Positions 32,889 through 41,739 of a stretch of DNA of 64,000 nt are shown here, piece by piece; position 1 is the first letter of the stretch, and the number at the start of each line of letters is the position of its first letter. The stretch is from an archaeon. Its GTDB lineage: Archaea; Thermoproteota; Nitrososphaeria; Nitrososphaerales; Gagatemarchaeaceae. Location: positions 188,194 to 252,193 of the forward strand of contig JAKAOG010000002.1 of assembly GCA_021823325.1 (NCBI GenBank), in the 5' to 3' direction. The notes below the pieces were generated by a model, which was not told the origin of the DNA, ran no database searches, and saw nothing but the letters and a program-made list of their open reading frames with translations. A program made the translations under genes and the position numbers.

Positions 32889-34175
32889 TTGGGCGTAGTC
32901 AGCAGATCCACCGGGCCGTATGACACCCCCGAACCGATCGAGGAGAAAGGAGTGGCGCCCGAGCTGGTCATGATAGGGGCATCGTACAAGTCCGCGGACA
33001 TCGCATTCAGGGAAAGCCTAGCCAGGGCCGTGAGCCCCGGACACGTTCTTCGTTCTCTCGCCTCGGCGAAGGAGGTCGCGCTCCTGTCCACGTGCAACAG
33101 GTTCGAGCTTTACTTGACGTCGACGTCGCCAGAAGAGACGCTCGCCGCCTTCTACGAGGCAGTCGCGGCGAAGACAGGCGCGAAGGGGGTCAGAGAGCGA
33201 TTCTACCAGGCCCGAGGCGCGGGAGCCGTCAACCATCTCTTCAGGGTCGCGTCCGGGCTCGAGTCCGTCGTCGTTGGAGAGCCGCAGATACTCTCACAGG
33301 TCAGGGCTGCCGGGATCAGTTCAAGGAAGGAGGGGACCGCCGGTGCCGTGTTGGGCCCCCTCTTCGACAGGGCCTACAGGGTCGGAACGCGCATCAGGGG
33401 GGAGTTCGGGTTTGAAAGAGAAGACGCATCGTTGAGCGATATGGCCGTCGAGGCCGCGGTGTCTTTGTCACCAAAGAGCAGGACCGTGATGCTCATAGGG
33501 ACCGGGAAGATGGCGAGGCTCGCCGCCCGGAAGCTAGCAAAGCCCACGACCAGGTTCTACGTCTCCACGAGACGGAAGGTCCCGCCGAGGGGGCTTCAAA
33601 GCGCCGTGATCGTGCCATATTCAGGGATCAGGAAGGCCGCCAAGAAGTGCGACCTGATAATCTCGGCCACGACCGTGGACCGGCCACTGCTGATGAGGAA
33701 CGACCTCAAAGGCCGAAGCCGCAAGATAGTCATCGACCTTGGGCTGCCGCGCAACGTGTCCCCGGACGTCCGAAGCCTGCCCAACGTGCGCCTCTTCGAT
33801 CTGGACGACATAGCTGAGATAGCCGCCTCGAGGGAACCCCCCGTCGCGGTGAAGGAGGCGGAGCTTGAAGCGTCCAGAGAAGCTCATGACTTCCACGACT
33901 GGCTTGTGCAGACCAGGCTTTCCTCGGCGCTGGCGGACCTGTACTCGTGGGCGGACGCGGTCAGGGTCGAAGAGCTGGAGCACGCGTTCAGCAGACTGGA
34001 CCTGAAGTCGGACCGGGACAGGCGGGTGCTAGAAGCGATGGGGAGGAGGATAGTAAGCAAGATCCTTTCACGGCCTACGAAGTTCGCCAGGAGGAAGCAC
34101 GATACCCTTTCAGAGGAGAAGAAGCTCGAACTGCTGAAGTCGGTCTTTGGAGCCGAGTCGTCGGATGGGCGTTAA
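32889..34175 (+). CDS. hemA: Glutamyl-tRNA reductase
   Basis: A 428-residue enzyme of the standard length. The catalytic Cys69 is in LLSTCNRFELY; GLESVVVGEPQILSQVR is the conserved substrate/dimer segment; the NADPH-binding domain has IGTGKMARLAARKL (about residues 200-213). It reduces glutamyl-tRNA(Glu) to glutamate-1-semialdehyde, the first committed step of C5 tetrapyrrole synthesis. TTG at 32889 is favoured because a TATA element is 28 bases upstream; it leaves about 26 residues before the usual family start (PELVMIGASYKSADI), and GTG 32955 would be the shorter alternative. Confidence 0.95.
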   Translation: MGVVSRSTGPYDTPEPIEEKGVAPELVMIGASYKSADIAFRESLARAVSPGHVLRSLASAKEVALLSTCNRFELYLTSTSPEETLAAFYEAVAAKTGAKGVRERFYQARGAGAVNHLFRVASGLESVVVGEPQILSQVRAAGISSRKEGTAGAVLGPLFDRAYRVGTRIRGEFGFEREDASLSDMAVEAAVSLSPKSRTVMLIGTGKMARLAARKLAKPTTRFYVSTRRKVPPRGLQSAVIVPYSGIRKAAKKCDLIISATTVDRPLLMRNDLKGRSRKIVIDLGLPRNVSPDVRSLPNVRLFDLDDIAEIAASREPPVAVKEAELEASREAHDFHDWLVQTRLSSALADLYSWADAVRVEELEHAFSRLDLKSDRDRRVLEAMGRRIVSKILSRPTKFARRKHDTLSEEKKLELLKSVFGAESSDGR

Positions 34176-35079
34176 GCTTCGGGTCGGCACCAGAGGCAGC
34201 AAGTTGGCCATCGCACAGACGAAGCTCGTCCTGGAGATGCTCGAGGCTTCCAGCAAAGCGGCCAGTTTCGAAGTGGTCACGATCAAGACTGCGGGGGACG
34301 TGTCGTCTCCCGCGGGCGCTGACGGCAAGGCGGCGTTCACAGGTGAGATAGAAGCGCAGCTGGTCGATGGCAAGATCGACCTTGCCGTCCACAGCATGAA
34401 GGACCTCCCGACGGAGACAGACAGCAGGCTCGCCCTAGCCGCGACACCCGTGAGAGGCGACCCGAGAGACGCGCTGGTCACTACGTCAGGGACGAAGCTG
34501 TCAGAGCTCAGGAAGGGAGCAAAGCTGGGGACCTCGAGCTTGAGGAGAAGGGCGCAGTTGCTTTCGATCAGGAACGACCTGGAAGTCGTCGAACTTCATG
34601 GGAACGTAGAGACCAGGCTCAGGAAGATGGGAGATGAAAGGCTCGACGGCATCGTGCTGGCCGCAGCAGGCCTCGAAAGGCTCGGCCTAGGGTCGAAGAT
34701 AACGCAGCTGTTCCACACCAGCGAGGTCGTGCCCGCCCCGTGCCAGGGGATAATTGCTGTGCAGACGGCGCGGAAGAGCAAGGAAACGCTTGCGCTGCTG
34801 CGGAAGATAGACGATGCGTCTACGAGGCTCGCCAGCGAGTGCGAGAGAGCTTTCTCGGCCGACCTCGGAGGCGACTGCGACCTCCCGCTCGGAGCGTTCG
34901 CAGCCGTGGACGGCGAACGGCTGGATGCGATAGGGGTCCTCGCGTACCCGGATGGGACGCGCGTTGTCAAAGCCAGTTCGACCGGAGACTCCAAGGATGC
35001 GAAGCAGGTGGGGCGCGAACTGGCCGCGAAGGTGATCCGTTCTGGAGGCGGCGAGATCCTGGAGAGGCTAGGGAGATGA
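34165..35079 (+). CDS. hemC: Hydroxymethylbilane synthase (porphobilinogen deaminase)
   Basis: From ATG 34165 the product is 304 residues. It begins MGVKLRVGTRGSKLAIAQT, the family opening; SMKDLPTE (about residue 76) and the Arg-rich LGTSSLRRRAQL bind the growing chain, and Cys238 in LGGDCDLPLGAF is the expected dipyrromethane attachment site. It joins four porphobilinogens. An open frame runs to 34147, but ATG 34165 overlaps hemA by 11 bases in the coupled style of the operon. Confidence 0.95.
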   Translation: MGVKLRVGTRGSKLAIAQTKLVLEMLEASSKAASFEVVTIKTAGDVSSPAGADGKAAFTGEIEAQLVDGKIDLAVHSMKDLPTETDSRLALAATPVRGDPRDALVTTSGTKLSELRKGAKLGTSSLRRRAQLLSIRNDLEVVELHGNVETRLRKMGDERLDGIVLAAAGLERLGLGSKITQLFHTSEVVPAPCQGIIAVQTARKSKETLALLRKIDDASTRLASECERAFSADLGGDCDLPLGAFAAVDGERLDAIGVLAYPDGTRVVKASSTGDSKDAKQVGRELAAKVIRSGGGEILERLGR

Positions 35080-35834
35080 CCCGGCGCGGGAAAGGGAGCG
35101 TCGTGGTCGCCCGTTCGAGGGAGGGCAACAGGGAGCTGCGGCGGATGCTCTCACAGCGGCGGATAGACGCAGGGTCCGTCGAGACGATCGCTATGGAGGA
35201 GCCCGAAAGCTGGGAAAAGGTCGACGGGGCGATCAAGAGGGCGTCGACGTTCGACTGGATAGCTTTCACGTCACCGCGCGCCGTCGCCGCCTTCGCAGGG
35301 AGGGTGAAGGCGCTCGGGATGGAAGCCAGCGGGCTCGGGCCGAAGTTCGCGGCCGTCGGCTCGAAGACCTCTGACGCGTTAGCGAGGCTCGGAGTCGCGG
35401 TCGCCTACGTGCCGAGGGAGTTCCTGACATCCGCCCTCGGAGAAGGGCTGCCAGCCGAGCCGGGCTCAAAGGTCCTTCTGCTCCGGGCTGACATCGGCGA
35501 CAAGAAGCTTGTGGGAGCCCTCCGAGGGAGGGGGATGGAAGTGGAAGACGTGACCGCCTACCGTACAAGGCTGGTCTCCGACCCTCTGGACTCGGACCTG
35601 CTCATCCCCGCCAGGGTCATAGCCTTCGCCAGCCCGTCCGAAGTCGAAGGGTTTCGCAGGAGGGTCGACAAGCGCGCGTTCGGAGAGGTCTCTTGCAGGG
35701 CCACGGCGGTCTGCATCGGGCCCGTCACCGCGACCGCTGCCAGGGAGGCAGGATTCAGGACGGTCGCTTATGCTAGAGAGCACACGCTCGAAGGTCTCGT
35801 GGAGAAGATAGGAGAGGCGCTCGTCGATGCTTGA
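35076..35834 (+). CDS. hemD: Uroporphyrinogen-III synthase
   Basis: A 252-residue protein starting at ATG 35076, which overlaps the hemC stop as ATGA; a frame open to 34740 inside hemC is a shadow. Sequence identity in this family is low, but DWIAFTSPRAVAAFAGRV (about residues 65-82), KFAAVGSKTSDAL, KVLLLRADIG and AVCIGPVTATAAREAGF mark the two Rossmann-like lobes. It closes hydroxymethylbilane into uroporphyrinogen III. Context, between hemC and hemB, supports the call strongly. Confidence 0.9.
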   Translation: MTRRGKGSVVVARSREGNRELRRMLSQRRIDAGSVETIAMEEPESWEKVDGAIKRASTFDWIAFTSPRAVAAFAGRVKALGMEASGLGPKFAAVGSKTSDALARLGVAVAYVPREFLTSALGEGLPAEPGSKVLLLRADIGDKKLVGALRGRGMEVEDVTAYRTRLVSDPLDSDLLIPARVIAFASPSEVEGFRRRVDKRAFGEVSCRATAVCIGPVTATAAREAGFRTVAYAREHTLEGLVEKIGEALVDA

Positions 35835-36822
35835 GCCCAAAGCCGACGGGGCGGATCTGAGGGCCAGGCGCCTCCGGAAATCCGAGGCGATGCGCAGGAT
35901 GGTCAGGGAGACGCGGCTGCATGAGGACATGCTCGTGGCCCCCGTGTTCGTGGTGGAAGGAAACCACGTGAAAGAGGAGATCGACGGAATGCCCGGCGTA
36001 TCGAGGTACTCCATCGACGAGCTACCAAAGCACCTGGAAGGGCTCACGGGCGTCGGAGTAAGAAGCGTCATCTTCTTCGGCGTGCCCGGGTCAAAGGACG
36101 ACGTGGGGACCGGAGCCTACTCGAGAGACGGAGTCGTGCCGAGGACAATCGAGGCGGTCAGACCCAGCTTCCCTGAGCTCGTGCTGATGGCGGACGTATG
36201 TTTGTGCGAGTACACGTCTCACGGCCACTGCGGCGTCCTTTCGGGCAACATTGTGGACAACGACAGGACCCTTCCCCTGCTCGCCAGAGCGGCTGTCGAA
36301 TACGCCAGGGCCGGAGCGGACGTGGTGGCGCCGAGCGCCATGATGGACGGACAGGTGTCGGCGATAAGGAAAGCGCTCGCGGGCTCCGGGATGGACGAGA
36401 CCGTGGTGATGGGATACTCCGCGAAGCACGCCTCGGCTTTCTACAAGCCGTTCAGGAGCGCGGCTGGGTCAGCTCCTTCCTTCGGAGACAGAAGAAGCTA
36501 CCAGATGGAACCGGGAAACAGGAGAGAGGCGATGAGGGAGATCAGGCAGGACATCGAAGAAGGGGCGGACATAGTGATGGTCAAACCAGCGCTCGCGTAC
36601 CTCGACGTCATCTCCGAAGCGCGCAGGAAGTTCGACGTGCCTCTGGCGGCGTACAACGTCAGCGGGGAGTACTCCATGCTGAAGGCTGCGTCCATGAACG
36701 GGTGGCTGGACGAGAAGCAGGCGGTCCAGGAGGTGCTCACGGGGATCCGCAGGGCGGGGGCAGACCTCATCATAACATACTTCGCGGAGCAGGCCGCCGG
36801 ATGGATCAGGGAGGGATGGTGA
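35827..36822 (+). CDS. hemB: Delta-aminolevulinic acid dehydratase (porphobilinogen synthase)
   Basis: A 331-residue enzyme. It is the zinc-dependent type: Cys125, Cys127 and Cys135 in DVCLCEYTSHGHCG. Schiff-base lysines are Lys200 in GYSAKHASAF and Lys253 in VMVKPALAYLD. It condenses two 5-aminolevulinates to porphobilinogen. ATG at 35827 overlaps the hemD stop by eight bases. Confidence 0.97.
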   Translation: MLEPKADGADLRARRLRKSEAMRRMVRETRLHEDMLVAPVFVVEGNHVKEEIDGMPGVSRYSIDELPKHLEGLTGVGVRSVIFFGVPGSKDDVGTGAYSRDGVVPRTIEAVRPSFPELVLMADVCLCEYTSHGHCGVLSGNIVDNDRTLPLLARAAVEYARAGADVVAPSAMMDGQVSAIRKALAGSGMDETVVMGYSAKHASAFYKPFRSAAGSAPSFGDRRSYQMEPGNRREAMREIRQDIEEGADIVMVKPALAYLDVISEARRKFDVPLAAYNVSGEYSMLKAASMNGWLDEKQAVQEVLTGIRRAGADLIITYFAEQAAGWIREGW

Positions 36823-37526
36823 TGTCGGAGCATACGGAGGGGCAGGGGAAGAGGAAGTTCATGCGCTACGCGTTCTTCAAAGCAGGGAAGGAGTGGAGGT
36901 CGATGAAGAAAGAGGAGAAGTCCAAGGGGGCCAGGGAGTTCCTCGCGGTGCTCGCCAAGTACTCGCAGACGCTGAGCGTCCGCCATTACAGCCTGGTGGG
37001 GACCCGCGGCGACGTAGACTTCATGCTCTGGATAGTCGCCGACGACCTTGAGCCGGCGCAGGAGTTCGTATCGGAGCTGCTCGCGACAGGCCTTGGGAAG
37101 CATCTCGACGTGCCATATTCGTTCTTGGCGATGACGAGGAGGTCGAAGTATCTAGGATCGCACAAGCACCCAGGACAGGAAGGCGGGCCGGAGGAGCCGC
37201 AGAAGGAATACAGGTACGCGTTCGTCTACCCGCTCGTGAAGAAGAGGGAGTGGTACAAGGTTCCTTTCGTCGAGCGCCAGAGGATAATGGCCGAGCACTT
37301 CAAGATAGGCCACAAGTATCCGGCCATCAAGATCAACACCGGATACTCATTCGGCCTGGACGACCAGGAGTTCGTCCTGGCGTTCGAAGGGGACGACCCC
37401 GCAGAGTTCCTTGACCTGGTCGAAGAGCTGAGGTCATCCGACGCAAGCAAGTACACCGAGAGGGAGACCCCGATATTCACCTGCGCTGCGGTAGACCCCC
37501 AGACGATGGTCAGGCTCCTGGGATAA
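36822..37526 (+). CDS. hemQ: HemQ-like coproheme decarboxylase (chlorite-dismutase family)
   Basis: From ATG 36822 (GGGAGGG six bases upstream, overlapping the hemB stop) the product is 234 residues; the open frame to 36198 is a shadow of hemB. The C-terminal half follows the HemQ pattern: Tyr136 in VYPLVKK with Lys140 four residues on, proximal-heme His159 in IMAEHFKIGHKYP, GYSFGLDDQEFVLAFEGDDP, then SDASKYTE. Tyr and Lys at those positions drive the two propionate decarboxylations of coproheme in bacterial HemQ (ChdC). The spacing from Tyr to His is four residues shorter than in firmicute HemQ. Encoded in a heme operon, it is unlikely to be a true chlorite dismutase. Confidence 0.85.
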   Translation: MSEHTEGQGKRKFMRYAFFKAGKEWRSMKKEEKSKGAREFLAVLAKYSQTLSVRHYSLVGTRGDVDFMLWIVADDLEPAQEFVSELLATGLGKHLDVPYSFLAMTRRSKYLGSHKHPGQEGGPEEPQKEYRYAFVYPLVKKREWYKVPFVERQRIMAEHFKIGHKYPAIKINTGYSFGLDDQEFVLAFEGDDPAEFLDLVEELRSSDASKYTERETPIFTCAAVDPQTMVRLLG

Positions 37527-37531
37527 GACCC

Positions 37532-38818
37532 ATGACGGACAAGTCGACGAAGCTGTACGGCAGGGCTTCGAAAGTAATGGTGGGAGGGGTCTCGAGCCCG
37601 GTGAGGGCGTTCAAGGCGGTCGGGGGGACGCCGAGGTTCATCGCGAAGGGGAGGGGTTCCCACATATGGGACGCGGATGGAAAGAGGTACACCGACTACG
37701 TGTGCTCATGGGGTGCGCTGGTCTTGGGACATGCAGACCCCCGGGTGCTCGCGCATGTAGCGAGAAGCATGCGGAAAGGGACGAGCTTCGGCGCTTCCAC
37801 TGAGGAGGAGGTGCTTTTGGCGGAAAAGATCTGCAGCGCCCTGCCTTCCGTAGAGAAGGTGAGATTCGTGAACTCAGGGACGGAAGCGACGATGTCAGCC
37901 GCCAGGGTTGCGAGGGGGTATACCGCTCGCCCGAAGCTGGTGAAGTTCGAGGGGTGTTACCACGGGCATGCCGACCAGTTCCTTACGAAGGCCGGGTCGG
38001 GCTTGGCGACCTTCGACCTCCCTGCTTCGGCGGGGGTCACAGAGGGTTCGATCGCTGACACCGTCACTCTGCCTTACAACGACCTCGAATCAGTCGAGGC
38101 AGAGTTCAGGAAGGAAGGAGACAAGATCGCCGGGGTCATAGTCGAACCGGTGGCTGGCAACATGGGAGTCGTCCCTCCGGCCGACGGGTTCCTGCAGAAG
38201 CTGAGAAAGGAATGCACCGACAGCGGCGCGGTCTTGATCTTCGACGAGGTGATCACAGGATTCAGGGTAGGCCCAAGGGGGGCGCAGGGCCTTTACCGGG
38301 TCGAACCTGACCTGACCACGCTTGGGAAGATCATCGGCGGCGGGTTTCCCGTGGGGGCCTACGGGGGAAAGAAGGAGATCATGGAGAAGCTGTCCCCTGA
38401 TGGGCCCGTGTACCAGGCAGGGACGCTCTCAGGCAACCCGGTGGCTATGGCCGCCGGGTTGAAGACCCTAGAAGCGCTCGGGGCGAGGGAATACTCCAAG
38501 CTGGAGGCGCTTTCGAAGGCTCTTGCCGAGGGAATCGACGCAGCGGCTTCGAAAGCGAGCGTCGACGTCTGCGTCAACAGGGTGGGGTCGATGACAGGCC
38601 TTTTCTTCAGCAGAGGCCCCGTCAGGAACTACGCTGACGCGAAGAAGTCTGACGCGGCCGCGTACCGTCGTTTCTTCTGGAGCATGCTCGAGTCTGGGGT
38701 TTACTTCGCTCCTTCGGCCTACGAGACCGCGTTCGTCTCGGTGGCGCACAGCGACGCCGACGTCCAAAGGACGGTCCGCGCCGCGGAGAAGGCGCTCGGG
38801 GGTCTGGCGGACAGATGA
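37532..38818 (+). CDS. hemL: Glutamate-1-semialdehyde 2,1-aminomutase
   Basis: A 428-residue PLP enzyme of the usual length. VNSGTEATMSAARVARGYT (about residues 112-130), FEGCYHGHADQFL, VIVEPVAGNMGVVPP and IFDEVITGFRVG are class III aminotransferase blocks; the PLP lysine is in TLGKIIGGGFPVGAYGG (about residue 265). It transfers the amino group within glutamate-1-semialdehyde to yield 5-aminolevulinate. Starts five bases after hemQ. Confidence 0.97.
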   Translation: MTDKSTKLYGRASKVMVGGVSSPVRAFKAVGGTPRFIAKGRGSHIWDADGKRYTDYVCSWGALVLGHADPRVLAHVARSMRKGTSFGASTEEEVLLAEKICSALPSVEKVRFVNSGTEATMSAARVARGYTARPKLVKFEGCYHGHADQFLTKAGSGLATFDLPASAGVTEGSIADTVTLPYNDLESVEAEFRKEGDKIAGVIVEPVAGNMGVVPPADGFLQKLRKECTDSGAVLIFDEVITGFRVGPRGAQGLYRVEPDLTTLGKIIGGGFPVGAYGGKKEIMEKLSPDGPVYQAGTLSGNPVAMAAGLKTLEALGAREYSKLEALSKALAEGIDAAASKASVDVCVNRVGSMTGLFFSRGPVRNYADAKKSDAAAYRRFFWSMLESGVYFAPSAYETAFVSVAHSDADVQRTVRAAEKALGGLADR

Positions 38819-39843
38819 GCACGTTCGTCGACGCATGCAGGATGAAGAGCGTGGAGAGGACGCCCGTCTGGTTCATGCGCCAGGCGGGGAGATATCTCCC
38901 CAGCTACAGGAAGCTGAGGTCAGAGAAAGGGATACTCGAGATCGCCAAGGACCCGGAGCTCGCCTCAGACGTGACGGTCGACCCGGTCAGACTGCTCGGG
39001 GTGGACGCGGCGGTGATGTTCGCGGACATCATGCTCCCATTGGAAGGGATAGGCGTCAAGTTCAGGATCGAAGAGAACGTGGGCCCGGTCATCGAGAACC
39101 CCATCAGGACCAGGGAGGACGTCGAATCACTGGGCGAATTCGAGCCCGAAGAGCACGTGGCGCACGTGCTCGGGACGATTTCAAAGAGCGTGCAGAAGCT
39201 CGACGGGGTGCCGCTTGTGGGATTTTCCGGCGCCCCTTTCACCCTGGCGAGCTACCTCGTCGAAGGGATGCCAAGCAGAGAGTTCCATCTGACGAAGAAG
39301 ATGATGTACGCCGACCCCGACACTTGGGGGTTGCTGCAGTCGCGCCTGACCAAGCTGGTCGTGAAATACCTCAAGGCACAGATAAGCTACGGAGCGAGCG
39401 CCGTCCAGCTCTTCGACAGCTGGGTGGGGTGCCTTTCCAAGGAGGACTATGCGTCGTACGTCAAGCGCTATTCAGCTCAGATATTCAAGGAGACAGGGGA
39501 CAAGGTCCCGAAGATTCACTTCTGCGCCAATTCGGCGGCCCTCGTCGAAGAGTTCGCCGACACGGGGTGCGACGTTTTGAGCGTGGACTGGAGGGTGCCC
39601 ATCGACTCCGTCTGGAAGAGGACGGGTGGGAAGAAGGGGGTGCAGGGAAACCTGGACCCTGCGGCTGCTGCAGCGGGAGGGACGGTCATGACGAAGTCGG
39701 TGAAAGCCATAGTCGGCCAGGCTGCCGGGAAGAGGGGGCACGTCTTTAACCTGGGACATGGAGTGCTGAAAGAGACGCCGCCGGAGAACTTGAAGAAGAT
39801 AGTGGAGATGGTGCACGACATGACCGGGGGACGAACGAAATGA
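38815..39843 (+). CDS. hemE: Uroporphyrinogen decarboxylase
   Basis: A 342-residue TIM-barrel enzyme. VWFMRQAGRYLPSYR (about residues 19-33) is the signature with the substrate-binding Arg residues, MFADIMLPLEGIG holds the catalytic Asp, and GFSGAPFTLASYLVEG is diagnostic. It decarboxylates the four acetate side chains of uroporphyrinogen III, giving coproporphyrinogen III. ATG overlaps the hemL stop by four bases. The ahb genes of the siroheme route are absent, so this enzyme fits the coproporphyrin branch. Confidence 0.96.
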   Translation: MSTFVDACRMKSVERTPVWFMRQAGRYLPSYRKLRSEKGILEIAKDPELASDVTVDPVRLLGVDAAVMFADIMLPLEGIGVKFRIEENVGPVIENPIRTREDVESLGEFEPEEHVAHVLGTISKSVQKLDGVPLVGFSGAPFTLASYLVEGMPSREFHLTKKMMYADPDTWGLLQSRLTKLVVKYLKAQISYGASAVQLFDSWVGCLSKEDYASYVKRYSAQIFKETGDKVPKIHFCANSAALVEEFADTGCDVLSVDWRVPIDSVWKRTGGKKGVQGNLDPAAAAAGGTVMTKSVKAIVGQAAGKRGHVFNLGHGVLKETPPENLKKIVEMVHDMTGGRTK

Positions 39844-40739
39844 AGGGGATCATGGTGATGGCATACGGTGGGCCGTCTTCTCTGGACCAGGTGGAGGCAT
39901 ACTACACCCACATCAGGGGCGGGAGGAGGCCTTCCCCGGAACTGCTTGAGGAACTGGTGTCGAGGTACAGGGCGATAGGCGGGGGGTCCCCGCTCCTCGA
40001 GATCACGAAAAGGCAGGGAAGAGGGCTGGAACGGGCGCTCGAGGGAAGGAGCGGGGTGAAGGTGTACGCGGGGATGAAGCATTCCCCTCCTTTCATCGCA
40101 GACGTGATGAGCACCGCCGGAACCGAGGGCGTCACGGAGCTGCTCTGCATCGTCCTCGCGCCGCACTATTCCAGCATGAGCATCGGCGGGTATGCGAAGG
40201 CGGTCGAAGAAGCGAATCTGAGGTTGCCTGAGAAGATGAAGATCACGTTCGTGAAGTCGTGGCACAAGAATCCGAAGATGGTGGCGATGTGGACGAAGAG
40301 CGTCGCCGTGGCGCGCGACGCCGCAGGACCAGACGCTTCGCTGGTCTTCTCAGCGCACAGCCTCCCTGAGCGTATAATCCGCGAGGGCGACCCGTACAAG
40401 GACCAGCTGTTGGAGAGCTCAAGGCTGATCGCGGACTCGGCCGGTTGGAACGACTGGAGCTTCACCTTCCAGAGCCAGAGCAAGACAGGCGAGCCGTGGC
40501 TGGGCCCAGACATCCTGGACCACCTGGAAGCACTGCATAAGCAAGGGAAGCGGAAGTTCATCTCGGCCCCGATAGGCTTCGTTTCTGACCACCTGGAGAT
40601 ACTATACGACATCGACATCGAGGCGATGCGGTGGGCCGCGGAGCACGGAGCACGGCTTGTGAGATGCGAGCTGCCAAACGACTCCCCCGGAATGACGGCT
40701 TCTCTTGTCGAGATAGCGGAAGAGAACGGTTTCGCGTAG
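39840..40739 (+). CDS. hemH: Ferrochelatase (coproporphyrin- or protoporphyrin-type)
   Basis: A 299-residue ferrochelatase. It starts MKGIMVMAYGGPSSLDQVE; metal-inserting residues are His173 in FSAHSLPERII and Glu253 in SDHLEILYDID. YRAIGGGSPL near residue 42 and FTFQSQSKTGEPWL are conserved. It inserts iron into the porphyrin, after HemE-derived oxidation. No cluster-binding C-terminal Cys set is present. With HemQ in the same operon the substrate is probably coproporphyrin III. Overlaps hemE by four bases and ends the cluster. Confidence 0.94.
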   Translation: MKGIMVMAYGGPSSLDQVEAYYTHIRGGRRPSPELLEELVSRYRAIGGGSPLLEITKRQGRGLERALEGRSGVKVYAGMKHSPPFIADVMSTAGTEGVTELLCIVLAPHYSSMSIGGYAKAVEEANLRLPEKMKITFVKSWHKNPKMVAMWTKSVAVARDAAGPDASLVFSAHSLPERIIREGDPYKDQLLESSRLIADSAGWNDWSFTFQSQSKTGEPWLGPDILDHLEALHKQGKRKFISAPIGFVSDHLEILYDIDIEAMRWAAEHGARLVRCELPNDSPGMTASLVEIAEENGFA

Positions 40740-40815
40740 CCACGGGTGCCGGCCCCGACAAGAGGCAACGCAGTAATATCATGGCTCCGGACCGAGGGGC
40801 GAGGGTCTGGTTGCG

Positions 40816-41739
40816 ATGAAAGCGCTGGAGGCACAGCAGCTGTCCAAGACCTATCGGAAAGCGAAGGCCCCCGCCCTGGACAGCCTAGACCTTGAGATAG
40901 AGTCCGGGCAGATCTTCACGATGCTCGGGCGCAACGGCGCTGGGAAGACGACATTCCTCAGGATCGCGAGCACTCAGCTCCTTCCCACTTCAGGCAGTGT
41001 GACTGTCCTTGGGCTGGACGCGGTCAAGGAGGCCAAAGAGCTCAGGAGAAGGATCGCCATCGCCCCGCAGGAGGCGGAGACGATCTACCCGCTGACGCCC
41101 AGGGACCACGTCCTCCTCAGCCTCAGGATGAGAGGGGTGGAGAAGCACGAAGCGGACAGGAGGGCGAAGCTGGCGCTCGAAGACCTTGAGCTTGCGGAGG
41201 TGGCGGACACCAATTCAGACTGGCTGTCCGGAGGGCTGAAGCAGCGGGTCATCGTCGCCATGGTGGTGAGGACGGACGCGGACCTGGTCTTCCTCGACGA
41301 GCCCACCATAGGGCTCGACCCGGTGAACAGGCGGAAGGTCTGGGAGCAGCTGACGCGCCTCAAGAAGGCGGGGAAGACGATCGTCCTCACCACGCACTAC
41401 ATGGACGAGGCGGAAGCGCTCTCTGACAACCTGGTGATCATCAACAAGGGGAAGGTGATGGCGGCCGGGACCCCCCAGAGCGTGAAGGCAGCGGTGACCA
41501 ACAGGTCGACCAGGGTGGATGTGATGGATCGGTTCAGCAAGTCCGAACTGGCGGAGTACGGGCATGTCGTGGCCATTGCCGGGAAGCTGAGGGTGTTGAC
41601 CGACGCGGACGGGGCGCGCAGGCTCGGCGACGAGGCGGTCGCCAGGAACGCCACAATCGCGATCGCACCCGTCACGCTTGACGACGTGTTCGTGGACATC
41701 GTCGGCGAAGCCGAGAAGGATGAAGACGATGCAGACTAA
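40816..41739 (+). CDS. ABC transporter ATP-binding protein
   Basis: A 307-residue ABC ATPase of the ABC-2 (drug or polymer export) subfamily. Walker A GRNGAGKTT, Q-loop IAPQEAETIYP, signature WLSGGLKQR, Walker B LVFLDEPTIGLDP and switch His in LTTHYMDE are complete. A C-terminal 70-residue extension, typical of this subfamily, follows. ATG 40816 has a TATA-like AGTAATATC at 40772-40780. It precedes a permease of the same system and follows the heme operon, from which it may be separately transcribed. The cargo is unknown. Confidence 0.92.
   Translation: MKALEAQQLSKTYRKAKAPALDSLDLEIESGQIFTMLGRNGAGKTTFLRIASTQLLPTSGSVTVLGLDAVKEAKELRRRIAIAPQEAETIYPLTPRDHVLLSLRMRGVEKHEADRRAKLALEDLELAEVADTNSDWLSGGLKQRVIVAMVVRTDADLVFLDEPTIGLDPVNRRKVWEQLTRLKKAGKTIVLTTHYMDEAEALSDNLVIINKGKVMAAGTPQSVKAAVTNRSTRVDVMDRFSKSELAEYGHVVAIAGKLRVLTDADGARRLGDEAVARNATIAIAPVTLDDVFVDIVGEAEKDEDDAD

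Noticed and set aside
36822..37526. True chlorite dismutase
   Set aside because: Tyr136, Lys140 and His159 match coproheme decarboxylases, and the gene lies inside a heme operon.
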